Below, one piece after another: positions 10,901-25,100 of a stretch of 64,000 nt of DNA. Numbering within the stretch: the stretch's first letter is position 1; each line of letters starts with the position of its first letter. The DNA is from Diphasiastrum complanatum (Eukaryota; Streptophyta; Lycopodiopsida; Lycopodiales; Lycopodiaceae), in contig CM055112.1 of NCBI GenBank assembly GCA_029204225.1, positions 45,472,632 to 45,536,631 of the forward strand. Direction: 5' to 3'. A program made the position numbers and the translations under genes. Below the pieces are notes generated by a model. It was not told the DNA's origin. It saw only the letters and a list, made by a program, of their open reading frames with translations, and ran no database searches.

Positions 10901-13900
10901 GAAGAGCAACATTAAAAAGCAAATCCAACTAAAGGAACTCACTACCTTTTCATGGGAGGCAAAAACAAAAGACTACATTTTGTCATTTCAGCTCGCTCTT
11001 AACCTAACTAGATTGCATAGTTGGTGGCAAAAATTAGCACAAACTAGCTGGTCGTAACTTAGATGAAAATCTCAAATGAGAACTACATGCCCAGTGATAG
11101 TATGGAAAAATATATCCATGTTTTGTCTAGGATAATACCCGACACAATTTGTGCATAATCAATCTCAGACACAGAAATTAGCTCCTACATATTAGGAACC
11201 ATTCCATATTATGCAGAAGTTTAGTCATACTACCTATTGACTTCAGTTACCTGAAACCTATCCTGACCGGAAAGTACTGTATATTCCGTACAGTACGTTC
11301 CTGAACGTACTGGGTCGCAACATTTTTTTTTCTTTAAAAAAACAGGTATTAAAGCTGCTGCACGATCTTCCTTCTTTTTGATAAGAGGCCAAATAAGCAA
11401 AAATGAAAACGATAGACTTTGCCTTAGGCAATGCCCAAAAACGTAAAACCAATGATGGTTTTGAGCTTTGTCAAACTTTGAATTCGTAACGTGGCATCAT
11501 GTGACTGAAGCAGCTGCCCTGGTAATCGCTCGTCTTCACTGCTAAAGTATTTTCCAGATTCCTAATCATGAGATATTTCACTGGGTCCTCCTGGATCTAT
11601 GATTTGAATCCACTGATGCATCACGAAGCAGCGCTCGAGCCTCAGCAGCATCTTCTTCTGCAAGAAGTGCTTCCTGTATTGCTGCCCTGGCTGCTGCTGC
11701 ACCCCTGTCAGAAACTAGCCTTAGCGCATCAGCTCTAGCCCTGACCGCCTTAGCAAATCTAGCCCTGACTGCTGGAATAGTGGATGAACTTTGAGCTGCT
11801 CCATCTTGTGAACGGGTCATAAACAGACCCAAATGGGGAGTGGACAAAAATCGTGAATGCAGCATGCTTGAAGCTCCACCTGTAATCTGCTGAAACCTGG
11901 GTCGGAACGGGGCCTTTGTTAATATTTACAAAATTTTATTTATTTATTTTTTATTTAGACCATCTTAAGTCAGTTTTAGTTGAGTTGGACCCAATTTTGG
12001 TCCAGTAGTAATTCGTGGGTCCAAGTAAAGTCTAATTATGTTAAGGGACCCTATCTTGACTTTTGAGGGTGCCCTATAAATAGTAGTGAGTCTTGGAAGG
12101 TTCTAGAACTTAGAGTTTGGAAGAGTCTAGGCCCTTGGAAGGCCTATTTATATGTACTCTTTGTTCATTTGTAATTCATTCCCTTTCAAGCATTGCTACT
12201 ACTTTCTCTCTCCTTGAGGGCGCCTAACCCTCTCCCTCTTCTTCTTCTTGTATATGGAGATTGAATGTTAGAAGGATCTTGGCACTTTGATTTCTTACAT
12301 GGTATCAGAGCCATGGATCTTCTATGCTTGATTTAGGGCGCCCTACCAAAAGAGATCGTCTTCACTTAGGGATCACAAAAATTCAGCACCTTTGCTGATT
12401 TTTTGGAGTGAAGATCCGTTTTTTGACTCTTTTCCGTTTTGCAGGAGGGCGCCACACATCAAAGAAGATAACAGGATTTTGGGCGCCCAAAAATCAGGTT
12501 GTTGTTTGCTGATTTTTCAGGTTGCAGGAAGGCGCCATTAATTATCTTCTTCGGGGCTTCTTTTAGGTTGCACACATCCGTGTAGATTTATCCTACTTCC
12601 GTTGGTCCGTTGCTGCCCTATTTTTCAGATTTGCTCCTTTGCAGGAGCGCGCCCATCTACAAGCAATTTCTATTCTTCTGATTTAGCTGAAAAATTAGCA
12701 CCCTTGCTAATTTTACAAAGTGAAGATCCGCTTATTTTTGCTTGTTTCTAGGTGTGGAAGAAGGCGCTAATTTTTTTGTGATGATCCGATCACATTCCGA
12801 GGCTGAAAATTGGACAGCATATTACCATTTGTAGGGTGTTGCAACAGCCCTATTCGTGTGTGTATTGTTCACACTTTTTGGCAAGAAAGAAGGGTTCCGA
12901 AAAAAGCTTTGTTGGAGGCTAACCTGATTCTTTGCTTGCTGGTTTTTGAGTTTGTAATGCAATTTCAGGCTGAAATTTTCAACACACAAGGCTTGTAGGA
13001 GGGCGAGTTCCTACATCCATCTAATGTGTGGTTTCGACACATTCCGATGCTGATTTGTCAGATTTGATACTTGCTGGTTTTTGTGTCTTTTAGGGCACAT
13101 TTAGGGTTTGAAAAAGTTTATCTTCTTGGCTGGTTCTTATGGCAAGAGATTTGGGAGCAATTCGTACTTGTTCAGGTGAAGATATGTAAGATGGCACCAA
13201 CTATTCTTCATGGAGTTGCAAGCTGAGATTTTACATCGACGTGATGATCAAGATTGTATCGGTAACAAGATCTATCTTATATCATTTGAGATTTCGCAAG
13301 ACCTCTAAAAGTGCTTGGGAAACACTTTTAAAGATGTACCGAATAAAGGATACATCATCGTGCTTTCTCCTCTCTACTTCATCCTCTTTGAAAGTAGAAG
13401 AGCAAAGTCATGCAAAGTTTGATCATTGTTTTTCTACAAGTACAAGTTTGCATCGGAATGTTGGTATGGTAAAGCATTCTTCTGTTGAGCCATTTGTTGC
13501 AAATGATGGATGCATTAGTGAAGAACTTTATGAGCAAGCTTCTCAAGATAATGTTTTGGAAAAGGCTGAAATCAAGCATTCTTTGAAGCCATTTTGTACT
13601 AATGGAGGAGGGGAAAAAATCATGTCAATTAGTACATTGGTTCAAGGTGGCATGTTGCTGGATTTTTTGGGTGTTCAAAGTGGCAAGCTGTTGGTTTTTT
13701 TCTTGAAGATGGTGGACACCAGATTCAGCCATGGTTTATTGATCATTTTCAGCCTATGTTACATCGTGAACATCCTATTATGCATCGGGAACGGCCTGCG
13801 GAAGGTTTTTGGACAGCAAGGTCCACATTTGGAACACTTTGGACAGCAAAGTGTTGGTGATTTTGCGACTGTTGGACAGCCTGCTACAGCCTCTTGTTGG

Positions 13901-16477
13901 TTGTCCGAGTCTTTGCGGGATAGCAAAGCATCTTATTACCTTGGAAGAAACACACATGCCTCACCAAAATCAATACCTTATGCTGATTTTCATGTTTTGA
14001 TGCTTACTTCTTATGATGACGGTGTTGTCTTACCTAGTGTTGGTGAGCAGATCATTGATAGTAAGATTCGGGAGGATGTGATGGTAAAAGAGTGTCATAC
14101 TCTTGTTTCTTGTGGTAAGAAGACTTATGAAATCATGTGGGAACCAGTGATGGATTGCAAATCCATATTTCGGCTTGTGGCTGGTTTTTTGGTTACCTAC
14201 TTTGGATGGAGTATGCTTGTCTTCACTCTTCAACTTGATGCTACCGCACTTCGTATTCTACATCTCTTCTACATCGGGCATAATTGGGGCTGAGATTTCG
14301 GCTACTTTGACTACTTCAAGTTGAAGTTTTTTTTTTGCCGGCATTAAGCTTGGACAACAAGCTACATCTTTTCTTTTTCGGCTACATGGAGTTTTGGGCA
14401 GCATGCTGTTGTAAAGCTACCTTTACAAGCTTTACATCCGGCGCCACTGGCGCCAGCATTGTCCCCGGCGCCAGCAGCGCCCCTGCTGCTCCCGGCGCCA
14501 AGTTCCTATGGCTGAAAATCTTTGATCGGTTCTAGCGAAGTCCAGAGAGCTCAGATCGATGTGCAATCACCTCACACGATCTAGGCATGATTAAAGGAAG
14601 CCTGGGGATCAATAAATTTTAGGGAGAGAAATGACTTTCTAGAGAGAGAAAATCCTAGAGAGAGAAAACGTGCTTTACCGGCCTAGGTAGAGTACTTGGT
14701 ATGAGGGTCGTATCCCGGGACGCCAGTGGTATGCCGTCGGGACCATTTGGTCCGTGGCGCCAGCGGTTTGCTATCGGGACCATTTGGTCCAGGAACTGGT
14801 TTTCTCCATATCTGTCGCGGCTTATGGTTCTAAGTGTTCCTTGCATGAACGTGAATGGGTTAAGCTCTTGGGGAACGGGCTCTAACCTGTCGGCTGAGTT
14901 GGATGGCTTGCTTGGGTGGAAGTTACCTGTTTATGGCTGTCCAGTCTGGCGTGGCGCCAGGTTGGCTTCTAGCGCTCGTGACAAAGCTTTCACTTGGTTA
15001 AGTCTGATGTAAGTCAGACCGCTTGCTTGGAATGGATGTTACTCATTTGTAACGAAGCTTCGAGTTGGTTAAGTTTGATGTATGTCGGGCGGCTGGCGCG
15101 GAGGGAAGTCACCCGCATCGGGACCCCCGATCTGGCATGGCGCCAGGTAGGATCTCAATGTTGGTTTCGGAACTTCAAGTTGGTTAAGTCTGATCGTTGT
15201 TGGCGAGTTGGCTGCTTGTATGTCAAGTGGGTTTGGATGGCAAGAGTTGAAGGCTGGGAAGCTAAATCGTGGTTCCCGGCTCCCTTTGGGATGCCTGCGC
15301 TACACATGCAACACTTTGCATTCTTGTTGCAATTTTTCATACTTCATGTCATGTTATGTTTTTTACATTATCATTTAAGGAGGGTGTTAGAAGTAATAAA
15401 TGATAATGTTAGTTTCCCATAGATCTTTTCATATACTAAAAAACAAAACTCTAACAAGTAAGGCAATCTAAAGCTCAATCTATGGTAAGGTGCTACACTA
15501 GAATAATGCCACACCTTGAGGGGTTTAAGAAATTCGTTAGCCACCAGCATTGAATTTTTGTAGAAGTCTAGTCAAAAGAACTATAGGCTATAGCTAGTTG
15601 ATTTTGTGAGGAGCTCAAGATACGAGCAAAGCATTGAGTAATAAGAATCATTTCATCCGAATGTTACCTTTTCCAATTCTCCAAGTTTACTTAAAACCAA
15701 ATGAACAAGTATGATCCTATTCTCCAGGTATACTTTGAAAATGTATAGAAATATAAGTACAATGATATGGATTTCTTCATAGAAAATATTCATGACTCCC
15801 ACTTGTTTAGAGGAACCCAGTTTCAAAGCACTAACAATAAAGGTACCTGATTAAATCCATCTGGCCACGTGATTGTGGCAGCATAATTTCCTAACGGCCG
15901 AATTATCTGAGGTTCAATATTCTCTGGAATGTCACTATAACGAAGTCTTTGCTCTCCTGTCCATTCATCCTGAAGAAATCAATCAAACATCAGAACTTCC
16001 TCACAGTGCAAGAAAGAAACAACTTTTGTCACAGGTGCAGGATAATTTTAAATACTAGGTTGATATTCATTAATAATACAGGAGATTAAAATGTGTTCTT
16101 CATGGCATGCGCAAGTTCAAACAAGAGGACCATTTAAAATTTTTGACTCCTGTTACCCAAGCATCAAAGGCAACTAGAGGTTGTGAGAAATTGTCAACTA
16201 GTTTGATCTAATTCATTTGGCAAATACTAGAAATAAACATTATAAAGTTATTTTAGTCTAAGTTCATTTGAATTACCACTTTTAAAAAGTGTGAGAAATG
16301 TAATAGGTCAAGTTTGGGAAGATTCAAATTTAAATATTTTGGTACATTGAATCTAGTCTATTTTTGTGTAGGGTTTGGAGTAGATCTAGACGTTTCTTAT
16401 TGTTGATAAGATTGAAGAAGCACATCCAATTAGGCCATGGACCTGCTATAAATAGTGTACAAGCGTGGGAAGAGAAC

Positions 16478-16567
<90 letters not shown>

Positions 16568-19500
16568 CATGCTTATACATGAGTTCTCTTTGGGTTCATA
16601 TATCCATTTTTGCACTATAGTGTTGATATCTTGCAATTTTGTGTGTAGAATGCAATTGTATGTTGATTATTGGAATCCAGACGTGTGAAATACAGTACCT
16701 TACTGTTATTGTACGGAAAACAACTTCATTTTATCTTACATATGTTGTTTGATCAAGATCTTATTGAATTTGCATCTTCTATGTGTAGTAGATGTTAGAT
16801 TTCTACATTGTCAATGGTGCTAGATGTGTTATAATTTATAACCAAAGATCAAAGGGACATATTGGATCTTAGTGATATGATATTTCTTCACATGGTATCA
16901 GAGCTATTGTTGCAGGTTATTGAAGGATCAGCCATCTTTAGCAAGGATTTGGAGGAGTTACCAATTCTAGAGCATGCTAGATTGATTTCTACTCAAAAAT
17001 CAAGCATTTTTCATGTGTAGAATTAATTTTTTGTAAATCAAAATTCAATATAAGGTTATTAACTTGAAGTAGGCCGATTTTGCACTTCACATACTGGATT
17101 TAGACGACTTTAATTGCATTAGAAAGGTCTCATTGAAGACTACAAGATTCTACATCAAGTTTGTAGCATTTGCATATAGAATTCGGATGATTCAATTTTT
17201 TGTACTTTTGTCAAAACCCTAAATTTGTTTGGATCTCTTGTTTTTGAGGCTTTTCAAGAGTGTGTTTCAAGTTTAGAAAGTAGGTAATGGCAAGAAAGCA
17301 AGTTGTGATTGGTCTTTTTAAGTCCTTAACTAGCATCAATCATGTTTGTGAAAAATGTGCTTTGTCAAAGTCACATAGATTACCTTATAATAAATCTACA
17401 TTAGATCTACTATGCCTTCTCGAGTTGTGCATTCAGATATTCATGGTGTTACTACTATTAGCAATGGAGGAGCTAAGATGTATGTAACCTTTACTAATGA
17501 TTTTAGTAGATTTTGTTGGGTATATCTACTAAGAGCAAGGATGAAGTGTATGATGTCTTTGTCAAGTTCAAGATTGCAAGGGGGGGTCCAATTCTTTACA
17601 AAGATCAAGTGCTTGAGGAGTGACAATGGTGGTGAGTATGTCTCTACCAAGTTTAGGGCCTTTTGTGATGAGCATGGGATCAAGAGAAAGTACACAAGTC
17701 CAAGGACACCACAACAAAATGGAGTGGCCGAGAGGAAAATAGAATCTTGTGCGAAGGTGCTAAATTCATGAGGTTAGGAGCTAATCTTCCAAAACCATTT
17801 GGAATCAAGCTTTGTTGTGTGCTAACTTTCTATGCAATAGGTGGCCGAGTGCTTTATTGGATGGAAAAACCCCTTTTGAAATGTTATTTGGAAGGAGGCC
17901 AAATGTCAAGTTTTTTAGAACTTTTGGATGCACTTGCTATATCAACATAACACTTGATGATAGAACAAAGGAGGATCCATCTTCAAGGAAAGGTATATTT
18001 GTTGGCTATAGAGAGGTGAGCAAAGCCTATAAAGTTTATATTCCTTCTACTAATAAAGTGATCATTGGAAGAGATGTCATTTTTGATGAGGAAAATATTC
18101 CAAAGGTGTCTTCAAGTAATGATGTTATGGATGGATCTAACATTCTTGATGTTGATGACATGGATGGTACTTTGGATGACGTCGATGAAGGGGCTTCATC
18201 AAGTCAAAAGCCAAGGGGACATCAAGGCAAAGGCAAACACCTTCAAGGCTCAAATATGATGAAAAAGGTAAGCAAGTTGTTGGAGGTACAAAGTATGCTT
18301 TCCTAACCTCTTTTGATGAACCTACATGTGTAGATGAGGCAATACAAAAAGAGGAGTGGATCCAAGCAATGGATCTTGAGTACCAAGCTCTTATGAAGAA
18401 CAATACATGGACAAGAAAGCTATTGGATGCAAATGGATCTTCAAGGTGAAGACAAACCAAGATGGATCAATCAACAAGCATAAGGCGAGGTTGGTGGCTA
18501 AAGGATATGCACAAGAACATGGTATTGACTATGATGAAACCTCTGCACCCATGGCAAAGTTGGTAAGTTCAAATCATCATCTCTCTTGCAACTCTTTTTG
18601 ATGGGATCTATGGCAAATGGACATCGTAAGAAGAATTGTCTCCAAGCTTGACATGTGCATTCACACCACTGTCCTCAAACTGTGTAAACCACTCACGATG
18701 TGGTGTCATATGTTGCGTTGCTCCAGAATCAATGTACCAACAGTCTTCAGAGATCTTTGATGTTGAAGTTGAGAATAACTCATAGCATCCCACAACTTCA
18801 CTTTTGTCTTCGTCTTCAATAAAGTTGCCTGACTGCTCCTTCATGTCCTGGATTGCCTTCTTTTTCCTGCACTCAAACGCAAAATGACCATATTTACCGC
18901 AAAAGTTACAATTACCATTTCTCTTTGGATTGGATTTGGAACTGTCTCCTTTTTCCGTATTGTCCTTGCTTTCCTGCTTCTGATCCTTTTTGCCTCATTT
19001 TTTTTTGCCTTGATTCGTGAAGAAACCCAGCTCCTTGAAATCTTCCCTAGACATCAAGTTTTGTCTTCGTAACTCTTCTTGAAGTAATAAACCATTCATC
19101 TCGTCAAATGTCGGCGATCTCTCCCTCGACTCAGTCTCATAACAAAGTTTTGATATTAAAATGGTATTCTATTCAAAACAATTTGTACAAGAGTATTGTC
19201 AAGTGCAATTTCCCCTATAGAAGACCACTGATCTCTTAAATCCTTCACCCTGGTAATAAAATCCGTAATGGATTCTTCTGAATCCGGTATGAAGTCAAAG
19301 CTCGAGACTTACTCACGGTTTCATATGTATTCCTAAGAATATGCCATACATCCTTAGGACCGACTGCATTCCTGAGCAGAGGAATAACCTTATCCTTCAC
19401 AAAAATTAAGGTGGAATGTACATGAAAGATTTTTGTCACATGCCTAAATCAATACTATAACCATAATTGCAAGAATTATGTTAAGAATATTGAGAAAATA

Positions 19501-22064
19501 TAAGAGATCTAGGTTGATGACACAAAAGAGTCCAAAATGTGTTGATATCCATAAATTGCACATTACTAGAAACAAAGAGATTGCATCGCCATATAGCATT
19601 AAATAAATGAGACTTGGGCACATGAAATCAAGCATTGGCCATCTCTACGCTCTCAGTCTCTCATGAGCTGTGAAAATTCTCCAAGACTCCCATAATGCAA
19701 ATGAGCCAAAAGATCCCCAAAATGATCAAAATGCCCTATCTATAATATTAGCTAGTTAACCTCTAATGACCCTTGCTTGGCCAATTTAAAGCTATTTTGA
19801 GCCCTTTTGCACCATTTTAGAGGCTTTTTTTGTGGCCTTTAAGCTGTTTGAAGCTATTCTCGATCAATTACTACTACTATTGACTACATACTACCATAAC
19901 TAGCGATCATGTATGGCCAAAACTAGCCAGCACATGACACTTTTTAACACAATTTTTATGTCATGACTTTGTTTGCAACTGCATCTTGCACCAAACCATG
20001 AAAGTGGATTATAAATGATGGTTGTTTCTGAATACGGTTTCAATTAAATATTGAGAACTAAGAAAAGGAGGTTATTATGCTGTTTTGGGGGGAAAAAAAA
20101 AAAATAGGGCACCTACTATACTTTGAGCAGAGCGATCATTTCTACGAACAGTTGCTGGGTGCAAGAAGAACTCCTCTTGTGTCCCAGGTATTTTAACTCT
20201 GATTGCTCTTATACTTGGTTCATAAGTCACCGCTGTCGCCACTGCAGAAAATGAAAAATAGAAAGACAGAAAAGGACAATTATGAGACATACTCTCTGTG
20301 CATGGGACTAGATTTGAAACAAACATTCACGCATGAGCAACACTGTTTTCTCAGTAAGCAGAGATGTTCAACCTTACAAAACTGAACAAAGAAAGAGCAT
20401 GACATAGAAAGAGAAAGATACTAGACTTTGGTACCATTGATATCAACAATTTACAAATATGTAGCATAAAAAGATAGCTATTGTGCAGAAATTTCTCCAA
20501 GATTCTTAGAATGGAACAAAGAATAAGGGCTATAAAGGCTTTTTTCAGCTAAGATCCTATTCTTCAGCTAAAATCTTATCACCTTACAGTCTGTCGTTGA
20601 GGATGAGAAGCATTGAAGACAATAAGTTTATCATGTTTTCAAGAGTTCAAAGGATGGGTTAACTCCAAACATAAGTCGCTGATACAAAGAAATGACATCT
20701 TGAGCTTTCATGTCTTATGCATAGTGGCCATGGCATTCTAGATATAATGCAAAATCAACTGATTGTGCAGATGTTAGCCTGGGCCAAGCGTACACAGTGC
20801 ACAAGTGTGGGCCACCCTTTAGGGCCAGTCTGTTGAAAGGGCTGCAACCATTTCCTGTATTTCACTTTGAAGGAAGACACTTCCTTGGTCATACTTGAGA
20901 CACAGCTTTAATTGTGCTTCCAAGAAGATGCTTTTACCAGTTATCTCACTTTTCAAACCCTAGTCAATTACTTGCAATGGAGAACTGTGAGATTTGCTCC
21001 ACGAGAGTCATAATACTCGATTGGGGCCCTTTGTAGACCTCCAGCTTGTCATGACCACTACGTGGCAAACCTCAAAGGCAAACAAAATGTGTTAATCGAC
21101 TCATCAATTCTTCCATTGTATTGCTATCTTTTCGGTATAACAGGGCTACACTTTGGTACCTATATGCAAATGCAAATCTTCCAAGTAACTTGTTTTGCTT
21201 CCTTGCAGTTGAGAAACTCCAGGTTTTGACCTTGCAAACCTTGAAATTAGTGAATCTTTCCAATGGTCTTATCAAAGGATCCATAACTTACAGGGACACC
21301 TTTAATTGCAACTATCACATTAATCACTAGCTTGAATAATCTTTTCATGATACCAATACCCAAATTCCAATGATCCTATGAATTGTACAAATCAATGTTC
21401 ATGGGGCCAGTTTGAATCAACAGTTCAGATTGGCAAATTCAAACGTTTCAAACGAAAAAGAAACAGCTCGACCAAGTTCAAAATGTCAAATTGTTTCAGG
21501 GGTTTTTTTGGTTTATTCTTTTGCTTGCTTTGACAAATTTTGACCTTTTTCAGCTATCAAACTTTGAGTGAACTGTTTTCATTCATTCCTCGACAAACGA
21601 AGTGATGTAAAGCTTCAATAGTATCTACATAATGTCAAGAAAGCGGCTGTGAAGTGGTTTGTGAAAAGACAGAGTGGTGTGAGTGCACCAAGTGTGCAAA
21701 GGCATAAATTTTTGGTGAAGGAAAAAGTGAGAAACTTCTCAAAAAACTGAGAAGTGCTTGCAAACCGTAAGCAGCTTCATAGTCAATTCATGGGGGAGTG
21801 GGGCACCCTCAGTGAAAGCTTCAAAAGTGCTTCACCAGGGCACCCTCAGTGAAAGCTTCAAAAGTGCTTTTGGTGAAGCATGCAGAGAGAATGAGATTTT
21901 CCTTGAGAAAAAACTTGTCTGTTGGAGTTTTCGGAAGAAATTTTGTTTGAAGCTATAGTGCATCGTCTTCAGAGACTGTAAGTGCAGTTAGGAGGCCGAC
22001 AGTAGGGTGCCCACAGCCAAGTATCAAGCTGCAACAATCAAAAAAAGATTTGATGGTGTAGAGA

Positions 22065-22120
<56 letters not shown>

Positions 22121-25100
22121 TGAAAGCCTAGAACTTGCTGACTCCCTGTATATGCATGATGAGCTGGAGAATGGCATACAGGTACATGGGCAGAACAACA
22201 AACTCTGCAAGGATGATCTAGTGCAGAACTAAGGGCTTAGCCTGTATCATACATAAAAGCATAGTGATCTGTAATCGCAAAATACTAGCCCAATCAGATG
22301 AGGTGAGACCAGTGCACCATGCTACTACTGCATATGAAGCTGTGGGGGAAACAGTCATGTTAAAAAGCTCACACTTTCTCGAGGCATCTCGAATAAGCTT
22401 ACGGAAATAGAATCTCTCCAGCGGTGCAAGGGAAACATGGGCCTTCCCAAGTCTAGCAGAAGTCGCCTGTCTCATACTAAATATAGGACCAGAAAAGAGT
22501 ACGCCTAAGTGAGTGTAGGACGAGACAATCTCCAATGGCCGGCTGTCAAAGAGGAGTACCTGTCTCAACATAAAACTCCTGGAAGTCATACTGAGTCTCT
22601 ATCATTTCTCCGGAGGTCACTGAAGAAAAACCGAATGGCTAAGCTTTTAAGTTGTTCCAAAAACTATAGCTTTGGGTGGCAATCCAGCAAATTTTTAGGA
22701 CACTACAAAAACAAGTTTGCTATCTACCAATAACTGATATTGTGTGAAACGACCAATCAAAGACGGAAAATATGTCATATCTAACCATAGGATATAACGA
22801 AGATTACTACCTGATTGAAAATTAAATGCACTTAGATTCAGGAATCAAAAAATTGTTTGTTCAATAGCCCGTCAAGTATGTCAACGAGAAACTGTAAAAG
22901 CAAACTCAGTCTCTAAAGTTCTGATGTTCCATGCTATTACAGCATAAAACACACCTTGCTGACGAAGCTTTGCACATTGTTGCACCACACAAACCCCAAG
23001 ACTTGAAAATGCATTTGCAGCTTCTCCTTGAGGATTTTGTACTACTTCAGGAATTCCATTGTCACCTGCTGCTGAAAGCTGGTACCAAAGATCTTGGTAA
23101 ATAAGCATCTGTTCTCAACTTTGAAACCCACCACTAAAGAATTTTAAGCTGCTCGGGGGCAATGTAACATGAACAGATTCAAAAGCACTGTCTCTCAATG
23201 AAATGCTACATTCAGGGAAAACACTTACTTCTGGTCTGATAGGAAGTTCAAATAAGTGTGATATCCCAAACTGCTGAACGACCTGTTTAAAATTTCTTCA
23301 CATCTTCACTTACAGTTTTTCATCCAAATAAACTATAACACTATATCCCTATCATGATATGAAAAAAAGTTTCAGGTGTTTATCATGTTATGGACAGCAA
23401 AGTTTCACAGTTACTGCAGACGCAATCTCTGGATATTGACTGTTCATATTCATCTTTATTTCACAGCCCCATGATTCCCCTCCAACAAAGTGCAAACCTG
23501 ATGTCTAGGAATATAAAGAGTTGCTGCAAATCAATGCAACTTTTTCCTTCCAGATGAAAGTTTCATACATAATCATAGACAGATGGTCTTAAGAGCTTCA
23601 AGCTCCTACCCTATAATACACTCAAGTAATAAACATAAAACCATTTCACAATAGAAGAATCAGTTTGGAAGAGGCTTCTTGTAATATGTCTGGGGGGCAA
23701 AGAACTTCAGGAAAAAGAAAAGTCTAGCTTCACATCTTTTACTCATTAGTAGCATGAAAACTCCAATCTTGACCTCTAAACCACTTACTTGATGGCCAGA
23801 ACCCTTTCCAAATGGGTAGTACCTCTTTCCATCAGCATCAAAGTAGCACATATTCTCCACAACAGCTACACAGGGAACCTGTAAAGCTCACATGTTAGGG
23901 AAAGAACCTGCAATGTGATGGAAGTCATAAAAACTGGCTAACTTGATGTGTATAGACTACTTGCAAAATAAATTCTGTAGCCCTTCTTTGATCTCGTTTC
24001 ACTTAGCCAGCTAGTATTTTATGACCAAAGCTACCAACTTTGGATAGAGCTTGTGCTATAGTTGCCAGCAGACATTTGTGACATTCAAAAGTTTGAATTT
24101 GCAAATGCATTTGCAAGTTTGTTGAAAACTTGAACTGATGCTTCTAATAATGTCCAAAAACAATGGAAAAGATATGCACTAACTGGAAGAGCAAAGCCAT
24201 TTACGAGAAAAGAAGTACTTGGTACTGGTAGTCAAGAATAAATATGGGCAGAAACATAGAACACAGTTTTAGGGTTTTGATGGAACAGAATCATACATAG
24301 ACATGTCTTACGGAATAAGATTGTATGTCTTATGTAGTACGCCGGGACTGCTGCAGCACTGGCCTATTGCTCTTATCACCAGAGGATAGATACTTCTGTG
24401 GACTTGAGACTTGTGAGTTGTCTGATTGTAGTGGAGTTCTCCAAGCAAACTAACTACCACAGCAGAGCAGTGTGCAAGCGTTTTTGTGTTAAAGATCTTC
24501 CAGTTGCATGGAAATCGCTTATTGATCGGGTAGAGCTTATATTCGACACTCAAGTATTGATGGGCACAGTATATCATTCAGCAACAGATGGGCAGGTACG
24601 TTCTTAACACAATCTTGTAGGACTTTTTAAGGTTTCACTGGTAGAGATTGGGGTCAGCACTTCCACTTCGCTAGGTGTAGTTATAAAAACTATGTTCGCA
24701 TAGTACCATGGTGTTAATTTTCCTCGTGGCATAAGGCTATGCACCAGCGTTACCAAGCATGCCACTACCAGTAGAGGATGTGCCAGTCACCTTAGCCTCT
24801 CTTCTATCTTATGGTCATGAGACCATCAGCCAGGCAGCACAGCATTTGCACAGATTCAGCAGTATAAAGTTGTTAGAGATCGACATCCACAGCACGTGGA
24901 ACCTGATGAGGGCCAGGATGTATACTTACTCCACTTTGCTCACCGTCGACATTTACAGTGCAAGGCTCTCATAGAAGCTCCCTCCTTGCTATTATTGACC
25001 TCTTGGGATGCTGTAGAAGCTCATCCAATCACTTATTATTATAGCTTCCTATGACCCCTATGATGCCAATTTACAAACCCATCCTGCCTTTTCCATTCTG

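Noticed and set aside
13241-14293. A 350-codon plus-strand frame that looks like a gene
   Set aside because: Its start matches copia gag ([12 protein letters not shown]) and it lies between a primer-binding site and a polypurine tract. The rest lacks family conservation, so it is element interior, not a host gene.
16330-16688. Open frames encoding long Arg-Glu or Ser-Leu repeats
   Set aside because: They are translations of the TC microsatellite in all frames. The same applies at 21953-22210, 40292-40486, 42117-42350 and 49482-49823.
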